From: an uncultured Eubacteriales bacterium
GTDB lineage: Bacteria > Bacillota > Clostridia > Oscillospirales > Acutalibacteraceae
DNA length: 64,000 nucleotides
Assembly: GCA_934394855.1 (NCBI GenBank)
Contig: CAKRRH010000004.1
Span: 1 to 64,000 of the forward strand
Direction of reading: 5' to 3'
The position numbers and the translations under genes were made by a program. This document shows positions 8,940 through 18,113 of this stretch, in pieces (position 1 is the first letter of the stretch; every line of letters begins with the position of its first letter). The notes under the pieces are model-generated. The model saw only the letters and a program-made list of their open reading frames with translations. It was not told the origin of the DNA and did not search any database.

Positions 8940-9233
8940 GTGGGGCAGAAAAAGACAAACAGGCGGGTCGGAAGAATACTCAGCGAAATCAACGACAGAA
9001 TCGAATTGCCGTCGGGCGTTCTTTCGGGCGGCGTTCATATTGAGCTTAATTCCAACCGTGAAATGCTGATAGACGGCAAGTGCAGCATAATGGAATATAC
9101 CGACGAAACGGTGATACTCAACACTCAAAACGGCATTTTGAAGATTGCGGGAGTACACCTTGACATTCTCTCAATGTCACGAACCTCGGCGGTGATTTCG
9201 GGAAAAATTATTTCGCTGCAATTTTCCGAATAA
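8940..9233 (+). CDS. yqfC: YabP/YqfC family sporulation protein
   Basis: A 97-residue protein of the YabP/YqfC family, expressed in the mother cell during sporulation; the molecular role is unknown. Family features are the central LIDGKCSIMEYTDETVIL strand region and the terminal beta-strands of a small beta-rich protein. The GTG at 8940 is preceded by GGGG at 7 bases; a TTG seven codons earlier has no such site. It is followed 29 bases later by yqfD, the usual partner. Confidence 0.85.
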   Translation: MGQKKTNRRVGRILSEINDRIELPSGVLSGGVHIELNSNREMLIDGKCSIMEYTDETVILNTQNGILKIAGVHLDILSMSRTSAVISGKIISLQFSE

Positions 9234-9262
9234 ACCATAAATAAAAAAGGGGACGGATTTTC

Positions 9263-10438
9263 ATGTTTTTTGTCATGTTCTATCGCTTTTTTCACGGATA
9301 TGTTTCATTTTCCGCAAAAGGCGCATTTCCCGAACGCTTTTTAAATCTTTGCGCCGCAAACGGAATCACGATCTGGTCGCCGAAAATCAAAAATAATACG
9401 CTATTCGGCAAAATGCTTGCAAAGGACTACAAGAATATTCGGCACTTTGCGCACATCAGCGGAATTTTGCCGAGAATATATAAAAAACAGGGGCTGAAGT
9501 GCTTTGTCATGCGCTATCGCGGCAGATATGGAATCGTTGCGGGGGCGTTGATTTTTGCGGTGATGATAAACCTTCTGTCGATGTTCACATGGAACATAAG
9601 CATTGAGGGAAACCAAAAAATCAGCGATGAGAAAATTATGTCTGCGCTTGAAAAGGTGGGTGTATATGAGGGTGTTTTGCGGCGGTCGATCGACACGGAA
9701 AACGCAAGACAGCAGCTGCTCATCAACGAGCCGTCGCTTTCATGGTGCGCAATCAATCTTGACGGGTGCTTTGCAAGCGTTGTTGTGAGAGAGACAAATG
9801 AGAAAAAAACAGAGCAAAAAACATCATATCCTGCGAACATTGTCGCAAAACAAAGCGGGATCATCAAAAGCATCAGGGCATATTACGGCTCACCGTCGGT
9901 AAAGGTCGGAGAGGCGGTCGCAAAAGGCGATCTGCTTGTGAGCGGCACAATGGAGGACAAAACCGGGAGCATTGTTTATTGCGAAGCAAGAGCGCAGATC
10001 CTGGCACAGACAATACATACGCTTAAAGTATATGTTCCGTTTAAGCAACAGCGAAGCATTGTGGTGTCACAGCCGCAGACCCGAAGCATATTGGAGCTTT
10101 TCGGCGCAAAAATACCGTTTTATTTCGGTGAAATCGAACAGCCGTATTCGGTAAAACGGAGCGTTTTTGTCCCGACATTCAACGAAAAACGACTGCCGCT
10201 GAAATTATATTCCGCCGAGTTTTCAAAAACCGAAACCGAGGATTACACGATTGACGAAAACAAGGCAAAAAGCATTGCCGAAACCGAGCTTTTGACAAAA
10301 TGTGAAAAGGAGCTCAAAAACATTGCAAAATCAAAGCTTGAGACTAAATTTTCGGTTGATAAAAACGGCGTTTATGCAGCTGCGGATTATGTATGTGAGG
10401 AGGACATTGCAACGCCTAAAAAAATTTTAATAAATTGA
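9263..10438 (+). CDS. yqfD: Sporulation protein YqfD
   Basis: Stage IV-type sporulation membrane protein. 391 residues: a cytoplasmic N-terminal domain (about 1-88), one membrane helix (about 89-110, IVAGALIFAVMINLL), then a large extracytoplasmic domain starting with the family segment WNISIEGNQKIS and containing AKQSGIIKSIRAYYGSP. The ATG at 9263 has AAGGGGAC upstream. It sits in the conserved order yqfC-yqfD-phoH-ybeY-era. Expression is expected in the mother cell, while phoH has its own promoter-like region. Confidence 0.9.
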   Translation: MFFVMFYRFFHGYVSFSAKGAFPERFLNLCAANGITIWSPKIKNNTLFGKMLAKDYKNIRHFAHISGILPRIYKKQGLKCFVMRYRGRYGIVAGALIFAVMINLLSMFTWNISIEGNQKISDEKIMSALEKVGVYEGVLRRSIDTENARQQLLINEPSLSWCAINLDGCFASVVVRETNEKKTEQKTSYPANIVAKQSGIIKSIRAYYGSPSVKVGEAVAKGDLLVSGTMEDKTGSIVYCEARAQILAQTIHTLKVYVPFKQQRSIVVSQPQTRSILELFGAKIPFYFGEIEQPYSVKRSVFVPTFNEKRLPLKLYSAEFSKTETEDYTIDENKAKSIAETELLTKCEKELKNIAKSKLETKFSVDKNGVYAAADYVCEEDIATPKKILIN

Positions 10439-10459
10439 TGACAAAAAGCAGAAAATATG

Positions 10460-10478
10460 CTATACTGTAACAGTATAG
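10460..10478. promoter_or_regulatory. Perfect 9+1+9 palindrome upstream of phoH, covering a -10-like element
   Basis: CTATACTGT, one base, then its exact reverse complement. The element contains TATACT, a plausible -10 for phoH, so it could be a repressor operator or a transcript-start hairpin. No regulator is assigned. Confidence 0.45.
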
Positions 10479-10533
10479 GCTGTGATTTGTCCGCCTATTT
10501 GCATATTTTTCAAAAAAGGAGGCCGCAAGGGAC

Positions 10534-11526
10534 TTGACACAATGCTCAATTGAACTGTCAAACGTTGACAATGTCAGCCGTCTTTTCGGCGATTATGACG
10601 AAAATATACGCCTAATCGAGAAAACCTATTCGGTGTCAATGCTTTACCGTGACGGCATTTTGAAAATATCGGGGGAAGAGGAAAACACCGCTCTGGCGGC
10701 AAGAGTGATTCGCTCGCTGCTTGTACTCATCAGCAAAAACGAGCCGATCAACGAACAAAGCATTCTTTACATCATGTCGCTGGTGTCCGATGGCGAAGAC
10801 AATTCGATTTCGGAGCTTGCGGGAAACGATTGCGTTTGCGTGACGCTTTCGGGCAAGCCGATCAAGCCGAAAACGCTCGGACAAAAGCAATATATTAAAG
10901 CGATCGACGAAAACACGATCGTATTCGGAATCGGCCCTGCGGGTACGGGTAAAACATATCTTGCGGTGGCGGAAGCCGTTAAGGCATTCAGAGAAAAGCG
11001 TGTCCAGAGAATAATTTTGACGCGGCCTGCGGTTGAAGCAGGCGAAAAACTCGGATTTTTGCCGGGCGATCTTCAGCAAAAGGTCGATCCCTATTTGCGG
11101 CCGCTTTATGACGCACTTTTTGAAATGCTCGGAACGGATACATTTAACCGGCTTCATGAGCGCGGCACGATTGAGGTGGCGCCGCTTGCATATATGAGAG
11201 GTCGAACACTGGACGATTGCTTCATCATTTTGGACGAAGCGCAAAACACCACAAAGGAGCAGATGAAAATGTTCCTGACCCGACTCGGATTCAACTCAAA
11301 GATGATCGTCACGGGCGACTTGACCCAGGTTGATTTGCCCGACGGCAAAACAAGCGGTCTTTCGGACGCTGTGAGAATATTAAAATCGGTTGACGACATC
11401 AAAATCGTTCGTTTTTCGGAAAAAGACGTCGTTCGTCACAAGCTCGTTCAGTCGATCGTAAAAGCATATGAAAAAGCGGAAGAAAATCGGCGAAGATATG
11501 CCGATCATAAACATAACAGGACATAA
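10534..11526 (+). CDS. phoH: PhoH family P-loop protein
   Basis: Cytoplasmic ATPase/RNase-related protein of the PhoH-like family, linked to RNA metabolism through its constant neighbour ybeY. 330 residues: a small KH-like N-terminal part (about 1-110) and a P-loop domain with Walker A GPAGTGKT and Walker B FIILDEAQN. It starts at a TTG with GGAGG 11 bases before it; no in-frame ATG fits the alignment. The next gene is ybeY 86 bases on. The yqfF and dgkA/cdd genes that often lie in this cluster are absent. Confidence 0.93.
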   Translation: MTQCSIELSNVDNVSRLFGDYDENIRLIEKTYSVSMLYRDGILKISGEEENTALAARVIRSLLVLISKNEPINEQSILYIMSLVSDGEDNSISELAGNDCVCVTLSGKPIKPKTLGQKQYIKAIDENTIVFGIGPAGTGKTYLAVAEAVKAFREKRVQRIILTRPAVEAGEKLGFLPGDLQQKVDPYLRPLYDALFEMLGTDTFNRLHERGTIEVAPLAYMRGRTLDDCFIILDEAQNTTKEQMKMFLTRLGFNSKMIVTGDLTQVDLPDGKTSGLSDAVRILKSVDDIKIVRFSEKDVVRHKLVQSIVKAYEKAEENRRRYADHKHNRT

Positions 11527-11612
11527 AGCAAAGCATAAAATAGCAAGCATATAGCAAAACAGGCAGGAAACATAACATTTTCTTATTCCAAAAGAAAGGA
11601 AAGAGCTTAAAA

Positions 11613-12104
11613 ATGGGAAAAATTAAGGTTGTTATTGAAAACAGGCAAAAGGAAGTCAAGATTCCGACAGGAATTCGTCTGCTTCTGAGAAGATGCTGCA
11701 CGGCGGTTCTTAAAATGGAGAAATTTGAAGAACCGGCAGAGGTCAACATCATTTTTGTTGACGATAAAACGATCACCGAAATCAATTCTGAGCACAGAAA
11801 CATTGACCAACCGACGGATGTTTTGTCATTTCCGCTCGGAGAGAACATGGACTATCCGACAAATCCCGAAAACGGAAACAAAATGCTCGGCGACATTGTA
11901 ATTTCGGTTGAAAGAGCGGTTAGGCAATCGCTTGAATTTGATCATCCGCTCACCCGTGAGCTTGGCTATTTGACCACGCACTCAATGCTCCATTTGCTCG
12001 GATACGATCATGTAAACGGCGGACTCGAAGCGACGATCATGCGTGAAAAAGAAGAAATCATAATGAATTTGGTGGGACAGTCGCGCGATTTGCCGCTCGA
12101 CTAA
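11613..12104 (+). CDS. ybeY: Endoribonuclease YbeY (16S rRNA 3'-end maturation)
   Basis: Zinc-dependent single-strand RNase involved in 16S rRNA maturation and ribosome quality control. The catalytic zinc motif H-x3-H-x5-H is visible as HSMLHLLGYDH. Other family segments are INSEHRNIDQPTDVLSFP and LGDIVIS. The length, 163 residues, is typical. It lies between phoH and era, the standard order, with only 9 bases to era. Confidence 0.97.
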   Translation: MGKIKVVIENRQKEVKIPTGIRLLLRRCCTAVLKMEKFEEPAEVNIIFVDDKTITEINSEHRNIDQPTDVLSFPLGENMDYPTNPENGNKMLGDIVISVERAVRQSLEFDHPLTRELGYLTTHSMLHLLGYDHVNGGLEATIMREKEEIIMNLVGQSRDLPLD

Positions 12105-12113
12105 AAGGTACAT

Positions 12114-13007
12114 ATGAACATTAACACTACTTCGGCGTTTATCGCCATTGTCGGCAGACCTAATGTCGGCAAATCATCAATTCTTAACAAAATCGTCGGC
12201 GAAAAAATCGCAATCGTTTCGGACAAGCCGCAAACCACCCGAACCCGAATCACGGGCATTGTGACCGAGGGCGATATGCAGCTTGTATTCATTGACACGC
12301 CCGGACTTCACAAGCCGCACAATGCGCTCGGTGAGAACATGGTCAAGGCGGTTTCGGACGGCATGACAGATGTTGACTGCTGTTTGCTCGTTGTCGAGGC
12401 AGATGAAAAGATTGCGCCGGCGGAGCTTGAGCTTATCGAGCGTTTTAAAAAGCGCAAAATACCCGCGGTTTTGGCAATTAACAAAATCGATCTTGTTCGT
12501 GACAAAGAACAGCTTTTAAAAATAATTTCCGACTATTCCGCATTATTTGACTTTTCTGCGGTCATTCCGTGCAGTGCAAAGGACGGCAACAATATCGGCA
12601 TAATCAAAGACGAGCTTCAGAAATTTGCAAAGCCGTCGCCCCATTTTTTTGATGATGACGATTTCACCGATCAGCCCGAAAGAGTGCTTGCGGCGGAGAT
12701 GATCAGAGAAAAGCTTTTAAGACTGCTCGACAAGGAAGTTCCTCACGGACTTGCGGTCGACATTGAGCAGTTCAAAGAGAGAGACGACGGAATCGTTGAC
12801 ATATCCGCTTCGATTTACTGTGAGCGTGAAAGTCACAAGGGAATCGTTATCGGCAAGGGCGGTCAGATGTTAAAAAAAGTCGGCACGCTTGCACGGCGTG
12901 ACATGGAAGCGTTTTTTGAATGCAAAATCAATCTTAAGCTTTGGGTCAAGGTTAAGGAAAATTGGCGTGACAGACAGGGAAGCATTCATAATTTCGGTCT
13001 TGATTAA
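12114..13007 (+). CDS. era: GTPase Era
   Basis: Essential GTPase that binds the 3' end of 16S rRNA and checks 30S assembly. G1 GRPNVGKSS, G3 DTPGLHKP and G4 NKID are present in the N-terminal half. The C-terminal KH domain contains VIGKGGQMLKKVG. 297 residues, normal length. The ATG follows AAAGGTACAT. It is co-transcribed with ybeY upstream and the yqzL-like/recO pair downstream. Confidence 0.97.
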   Translation: MNINTTSAFIAIVGRPNVGKSSILNKIVGEKIAIVSDKPQTTRTRITGIVTEGDMQLVFIDTPGLHKPHNALGENMVKAVSDGMTDVDCCLLVVEADEKIAPAELELIERFKKRKIPAVLAINKIDLVRDKEQLLKIISDYSALFDFSAVIPCSAKDGNNIGIIKDELQKFAKPSPHFFDDDDFTDQPERVLAAEMIREKLLRLLDKEVPHGLAVDIEQFKERDDGIVDISASIYCERESHKGIVIGKGGQMLKKVGTLARRDMEAFFECKINLKLWVKVKENWRDRQGSIHNFGLD

Positions 13008-13121
13008 AGCCGCAAAAATTTAACGGGTATTTTTTACATCTATCTCTAATTTTTGGCGGTCATAAATCATGCTTTGGTTGCACAAAACAATATTGTAATC
13101 TATTTTGGAGTGCGATTTGTT

Positions 13122-13331
13122 TTGGATAGCAAAAATTTATCGGATCTATGGAATTCGTTTGAAAAAACAGGCAGCGTTGCGGACTACCTTGCATATAAAT
13201 CGGGCGTTTTGGGCAAAGATTTATCATCGCAAACAAGGTGTAGCAACGGTCAATCGGCGGAGGACTTCACATTTGGCAAAATCGGTAATTCGAACCAACG
13301 GTTTGATAATCAAGGAACAAAAGGTCAGTGA
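13122..13331 (+). CDS. yqzL: YqzL-like small protein overlapping recO
   Basis: Between era and recO, where Bacillus has yqzL, a frame encodes LDSKNLSDLWNSFEKTG then SVADYLAYKSGV. This matches the YqzL pattern of a short helix W..F..TG....YL.YK. The start is probably a TTG at 13122, with GGAG 11 bases upstream; a GTG at 13110 is possible. The frame runs on past the conserved first 30 residues and overlaps the recO start by 59 bases, so the C-terminal half may be unconstrained. Function is unknown in all species. Confidence 0.6.
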   Translation: MDSKNLSDLWNSFEKTGSVADYLAYKSGVLGKDLSSQTRCSNGQSAEDFTFGKIGNSNQRFDNQGTKGQ

Positions 13332-14037
13332 AAACGACAGGCTTGTTACCGTTTTGACGGCGGAGCTTGGCGTCATCAGGGCATTTTCCAAAAATTCGCT
13401 GAAATCGACCAGCAAAAGTCTTTCTTCAACCGCATTTTTGTCCTATTCACGGCTGTATATTTACAAAGGCCGTGATACATATAAAATCGGCGACGCCGCT
13501 CCTCTTAAAATATTTTGGGATTTAAGGCAGGATTTTTCAAAGCTGTCGCTTGCCTCATATTTTTGCGAGGTCGTTTCCCGACTTGCTCCAAAGGACGAAA
13601 ATGCTGAAGAATATTTAAGGCTGATTTTAAACTGTTTTCATCTTTTGTCGTTAAAAGAAGAACCGGTGCCAAAGGCGCTCATCAAAGCGATTTTTGAACT
13701 GCGCTGCTGCTTATATTCGGGATATATGCCGGACATTTATGTTTGTCGCGGCTGCAACGAAGAGCTTGTCGGCAACGCTTGGTTTGATATATTAAACGGT
13801 GTATTTTACTGCGATAAATGCCGTGAGAAGTTCGGCAAGGTTAAGCTTGACTTTGTGCCGAACTCCGTGCTTTGCGCAATGAAATATATTCTCACCAATC
13901 CGCTGAACAAATGCTTCGGGTTTAAAATCAACGAAAAATCGGCACAAATTTTGGGGAATATTTGCGAAAAATTCCTCATTGTGCAATCGGACCATACTTT
14001 TGACACGCTTCAGTTTTATAAAACATACAAAATTTGA
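13273..14037 (+). CDS. recO: DNA repair protein RecO
   Basis: Recombination mediator that works with RecF and RecR to load RecA on gapped DNA. 254 residues: an N-terminal OB fold (about 1-80, starting AKSVIRTNGLIIKEQKVSE) and a helical domain with a zinc site (CRGCNEELVG and YCDKC). The frame is open for 56 codons upstream, but homology starts at the TTG at 13273, which has GGAGG 9 bases before it. recF lies 18 kb away next to dnaN. Confidence 0.93.
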   Translation: MAKSVIRTNGLIIKEQKVSENDRLVTVLTAELGVIRAFSKNSLKSTSKSLSSTAFLSYSRLYIYKGRDTYKIGDAAPLKIFWDLRQDFSKLSLASYFCEVVSRLAPKDENAEEYLRLILNCFHLLSLKEEPVPKALIKAIFELRCCLYSGYMPDIYVCRGCNEELVGNAWFDILNGVFYCDKCREKFGKVKLDFVPNSVLCAMKYILTNPLNKCFGFKINEKSAQILGNICEKFLIVQSDHTFDTLQFYKTYKI

Positions 14038-14062
14038 TTATTTAATATATATTTAGGGAGTT

Positions 14063-16432
14063 ATGGAAAACAAACAATATAAAACGCTTGAGCTTGACAA
14101 AATTTTGCAAATGCTTGCAAAAAGAGCGTCAAGCGACGAAGCAAAGGAAAATGCGCTGAATATTGAGCCGGCGACCGACTTAGAGCGCGCCGCATCTCTT
14201 ATCAAACAGACCGAGGACGCATATATATTGACGGCTCGGTTCGGTTCGCCGTCGTTTTTGGCGGTAAAAAATGTTGCAAATCCGCTCAGACGCGCGCAAC
14301 AGGGCGGACTCATCGGCATGGGTGAGCTTTTGACGATCGCAGGAGTGCTCAAAAGCGTTCGTCAGATTTTGGAATGGCGCTCTCACTCGGAGGGGCTCGA
14401 AACCTCGCTTGATTCATATTTCAATCGGCTTTGCCAGAACAAATATCTTGAAAATGCAATTACGACCGCAATCATTTCCGAAGAGGAAATGAGCGATAAT
14501 GCGTCGCCCGAGCTTTACAACATTCGCAGAAAAATTGTGTCTGCGGGGGCGAAAATCAGAGAAAAGCTCGACTCGATGATTCATTCGGCGACATATCAGA
14601 AATATTTGCAAGATCCTGTCGTTACCCAGCGTGACGGACGGTTTGTAGTGCCTGTTAAATCAGAATTTCGCTCTAATGTCGCGGGCTTGGTTCATGATAC
14701 CTCATCGACCGGGTCAACCGTATTTATTGAGCCGATGGCGGTTGTTGAAACCAATAACGAAATCAAAATGCTCAAGGGCAAGGAAGCGGAAGAGATTGAA
14801 CGAATACTTTACGATTTATCCGCTCAGGCGGCGGAATTTGCCGACCAGATAATCGATTCCGGGCGTGTGATGGTTGAGCTTGACCTCATTTTTGCAAAGG
14901 CAAAGCTTGCATTTGACATGAAAGCGTCTGTTCCGCTTTTGAACGATGAGGGCATCATTGAATTAAAAAAGGCTCGTCATCCGCTTTTGTCATCAAAAAC
15001 GGTCGTTCCCGTTGACATTATGCTCGGAGATAAATTTGACAGTCTTATCATTACGGGTCCGAACACCGGCGGCAAAACGGTCACGCTGAAATCCATCGGC
15101 CTTATCACGCTGATGGCGATGTGCGGAATGATGATCCCGTGCGGAGATAACAGCCGTGTCGCGGTGTTTGACAACATATTTGCGGACATTGGCGACGAAC
15201 AGAGCATTGAGCAGTCGCTCTCTACCTTTTCGTCGCACATGAAAAATATTATCGACATTCTCGGTCGGGCAGATGATAATTCGCTCGTTTTGCTCGATGA
15301 GCTTTGTTCGGGAACCGACCCTGTTGAGGGCGCGGCGCTTGCCTGTGCAATCATTGAACAGCTTCGTACTCAGGGCGTTACGCTTGCGGCGACTACGCAT
15401 TACGCCGAACTGAAGGCATATGCGCTGGACACCGTCGGCGTTGAAAATGCTTGCTGTGAGTTTGATGTTCAGACGCTCTCCCCGACATATAAGCTGCTTA
15501 TCGGAGTTCCCGGACGGTCAAACGCATTTGCGATTTCAGAGCGTCTCGGAATTTCAAAGGATATTGTCGATAATGCAAAGGCAATGGTATCGTCGGACGA
15601 CAACCGTTTTGAACGGGTTGTTGAGGGACTTGAAAAATCAAGAAAAATGCTTGAAGACGAGCGTGAAAAGGCAATTTCGGAAAGAGAAAAGGCGGAAAAA
15701 GCCGCTCTTGAAGCAAAAACGAAGCTTCAATCTCTTGAAAATGATTACAACCGTGAGATTGAATCGGCGAAAGCGCAAGCCCGAATCATTGCTGATGACG
15801 CAAGGGTCAAGGTAAATGAAATCCTGGCTCAGATGGAGCAGATTAAAAAAGAGAGCAAGAACGATATTTCAAAAGCACGAACGGCGGCAAAAAGCGGTTT
15901 TGCAAAGCTTGACAAGGTTGCGGACGGCGCAAAAAAATATGATGATAATTACACTCTGCCCCGTGCGCTTAAAGTCGGAGACCTCGTAACAATTCCGAAT
16001 GTATCGGCGCCTGCGACGGTTTTGGCGGTAAATGATAAGACCGTCACGGTTCAAGCGGGCATTATGAAATGCAAAATCGACATTAAAGATGTGCGCTTGG
16101 TCGAGGACAAGGGAATTGTACTTGACAAAAGCATCCGCAGACGGCAAAACAGCTATAAATCGGGCATTGATACAAAAACCGCACGCAGCGCTTCAATGGA
16201 GATCGACATTCGCGGAATGAATGTTGAAGAGGCGACTCTTGAGCTTGACAGATTCATTGACAGCGCAATCATTAACGGACAAAACACGGTCACGATAATT
16301 CACGGAAAAGGCACGGGCGCTTTGCGTTCGGGCGTTCAGCAATATTTAAAACGGCACAAAATGGTTCGCACATTCAGACTCGGCACATTCGGAGAGGGCG
16401 AAAGCGGAGTTACCATTGTCGAGCTGAAATAG
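14063..16432 (+). CDS. mutS2: Endonuclease MutS2
   Basis: MutS-like ATPase without mismatch-recognition domain, implicated in suppressing recombination and rescuing collided ribosomes. 789 residues: core and lever (about 1-300), ATPase with Walker A GPNTGGKTV and Walker B LVLLDELCSGTD, a long coiled coil rich in Glu/Lys (about 520-620), and a C-terminal Smr nuclease domain with DIRGMNVEEA and HGKGTGALR. The ATG follows AGGGAGTT. Intact and normal length. Confidence 0.97.
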   Translation: MENKQYKTLELDKILQMLAKRASSDEAKENALNIEPATDLERAASLIKQTEDAYILTARFGSPSFLAVKNVANPLRRAQQGGLIGMGELLTIAGVLKSVRQILEWRSHSEGLETSLDSYFNRLCQNKYLENAITTAIISEEEMSDNASPELYNIRRKIVSAGAKIREKLDSMIHSATYQKYLQDPVVTQRDGRFVVPVKSEFRSNVAGLVHDTSSTGSTVFIEPMAVVETNNEIKMLKGKEAEEIERILYDLSAQAAEFADQIIDSGRVMVELDLIFAKAKLAFDMKASVPLLNDEGIIELKKARHPLLSSKTVVPVDIMLGDKFDSLIITGPNTGGKTVTLKSIGLITLMAMCGMMIPCGDNSRVAVFDNIFADIGDEQSIEQSLSTFSSHMKNIIDILGRADDNSLVLLDELCSGTDPVEGAALACAIIEQLRTQGVTLAATTHYAELKAYALDTVGVENACCEFDVQTLSPTYKLLIGVPGRSNAFAISERLGISKDIVDNAKAMVSSDDNRFERVVEGLEKSRKMLEDEREKAISEREKAEKAALEAKTKLQSLENDYNREIESAKAQARIIADDARVKVNEILAQMEQIKKESKNDISKARTAAKSGFAKLDKVADGAKKYDDNYTLPRALKVGDLVTIPNVSAPATVLAVNDKTVTVQAGIMKCKIDIKDVRLVEDKGIVLDKSIRRRQNSYKSGIDTKTARSASMEIDIRGMNVEEATLELDRFIDSAIINGQNTVTIIHGKGTGALRSGVQQYLKRHKMVRTFRLGTFGEGESGVTIVELK

Positions 16433-16480
16433 CGCAAATCAGGCTATGATACTTTATAAGAAAAATACGGAGGTGGAAAA

Positions 16481-17653
16481 ATGAACAAGCTGTTCGCGCT
16501 TATTCGTGACGGCTGGAAAAGGCTGATTCAGGGAGTTGCGGATTATACCCGTGAAACTAACAAGATGTTATTGATACTTTGTATCGTAGCGTCTCTGATG
16601 GGCTGCGGTCTCATTTATTCCGCCATTCAATATGCCGGCTCGCCGAGAACGGTCGTTACACAGTTTGCGGCGATGGTGCTTGGTGTATTTGTTGCGATAA
16701 TCATATCGCTTTTTGACTACAAGACGATTTCAAAACGCCCATGGATTTTTTGGGTGCTTACAATATTACTTTTGCTCATCACCTATTTCTTCGGCTATGC
16801 GCCCGAGGGCACTGAAAACAAGGCATGGATCGAACTGCCGTACGGTATGTCGCTTCAGGTATCGGAGCTTATCAAGCTGTTTATGATTTTGATTTTCTCT
16901 CATGCTGTTCAAAACATCCCGCCCGATGAAATCAATCGCCCGAAAAATCTCGGAAAGCTTTTGCTGATCGGTTTGCTGCCCTGCGTTTTGGTAATGGGAT
17001 TTCAAAAGGACCTCGGTAATGTTATCATCATGCTGTTCATCTTTGCGTTCATGCTTTTTGCGGCAGGTGTTAAACTGCGCTATTTTGCAATCGGTGCAGG
17101 CGCTTTGGCGCTTGTGTCGCCGCTTCTTTGGTTTTTCGGCTTGTCGGAATATCAAAGACAGCGTTTTGCAATCATTCTTGATCTTGAAAGCGACGCAAAG
17201 GGTCTTGGCTATCAACAGCTCCAGGGTCTTAACGCAATCGGTTCGGGAGGACTTTTCGGAGAAGGCTATTTGCACGGAACATACATTCAATCGGGTTCTG
17301 TTCCGAAATCATATAACGACTTTATCTTCACCGTTGCCGGAAATGAATTCGGACTTGTCGGCTGTCTTGTAATAATTGCGATTTTAGCCGCAATTGTTAT
17401 TCGAATTATCTGGATCGGCGTTCATGCCCGTGATGTTCAGGGAAAAATCATATGCTTTGGCGCATTCGGTCTGTTATCGTCACAGATTTTGATCAACATC
17501 GGAATGGTTTTGTCGATCATGCCGGTAATCGGCGTAACGCTGCCGTTCTTCTCTGCGGGCGGTTCATCGCTCGTAATGCTTTTCGCCTGCATTGGGCTTG
17601 TGCTCAGCGTTTACACAAACCGCAACAAGCGGCTTGTCTATCTTCATGATTAA
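16481..17653 (+). CDS. SEDS-family peptidoglycan polymerase (FtsW/RodA/SpoVE type)
   Basis: Integral membrane glycosyltransferase that polymerises lipid II with a partner class B PBP. About ten hydrophobic segments in 390 residues. Family segments include SELIKLFMILIFSHA, FQKDLGNVI and NDFIFTVAGNEFGLVG, and the C-terminal loop PFFSAGGSSLVM. The start ATG has GGAGG 7 bases upstream. No partner PBP or mre gene is nearby, so elongation (RodA), division (FtsW) or sporulation (SpoVE) cannot be told apart from context. RodA is my first guess. Confidence 0.9.
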   Translation: MNKLFALIRDGWKRLIQGVADYTRETNKMLLILCIVASLMGCGLIYSAIQYAGSPRTVVTQFAAMVLGVFVAIIISLFDYKTISKRPWIFWVLTILLLLITYFFGYAPEGTENKAWIELPYGMSLQVSELIKLFMILIFSHAVQNIPPDEINRPKNLGKLLLIGLLPCVLVMGFQKDLGNVIIMLFIFAFMLFAAGVKLRYFAIGAGALALVSPLLWFFGLSEYQRQRFAIILDLESDAKGLGYQQLQGLNAIGSGGLFGEGYLHGTYIQSGSVPKSYNDFIFTVAGNEFGLVGCLVIIAILAAIVIRIIWIGVHARDVQGKIICFGAFGLLSSQILINIGMVLSIMPVIGVTLPFFSAGGSSLVMLFACIGLVLSVYTNRNKRLVYLHD

Positions 17654-17668
17654 CGGGGGTGTTTTTCA

Positions 17669-18106
17669 TTGAGTATGTTTATTTCAAACAGCCCTGAGGC
17701 AACTGAAAAATTTGCCGAAGATTTTGCTAAAACAGTAGAGCCCGGTGAGGTCATTGCGCTGTTCGGCGGACTCGGAATGGGAAAAACCGCATTTTGCAGA
17801 GGCTTTGCAAAAGGAATGGGTTATGAGGGCGAGGTTTCGTCGCCTACCTTTGCTATCGTTCATGAATATAGCGGCGGACGGCTTAACATATATCACTTTG
17901 ATATGTACCGAATCGAGAGCTTTGACGACCTCTATTCGACGGGATATTTTGAATATTTGGAGTCGGGCGGCGTTATCATTACCGAATGGAGCGAGAACAT
18001 TGAGAATGTTTTGCCCGAAAGCTACACCAAAGTTGAGATCGTTCGTGGAAGCAATGATAACAACAGCAGAATTATCACGGTTGAGAAGATAATACAAAAG
18101 GAATGA
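17669..18106 (+). CDS. tsaE: tRNA threonylcarbamoyladenosine biosynthesis ATPase TsaE
   Basis: ATPase of the TsaBDE complex that makes the t6A base of ANN-decoding tRNAs. Walker A is GGLGMGKTAF; the family segments SPTFAIVHEY and YHFDMYRIES are clear. 145 residues from a TTG, or 143 from the ATG at 17675, either of which fits GGGGG upstream. It is followed 7 bases later by tsaB, the complex partner. tsaD is not in this window. Confidence 0.95.
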   Translation: MSMFISNSPEATEKFAEDFAKTVEPGEVIALFGGLGMGKTAFCRGFAKGMGYEGEVSSPTFAIVHEYSGGRLNIYHFDMYRIESFDDLYSTGYFEYLESGGVIITEWSENIENVLPESYTKVEIVRGSNDNNSRIITVEKIIQKE

Positions 18107-18113
18107 GCATATT

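Noticed and set aside
10636..11244. Minus-strand open frame of about 200 codons
   Set aside because: Shadow of phoH; Arg/His/Phe-rich antisense composition and no start signal.
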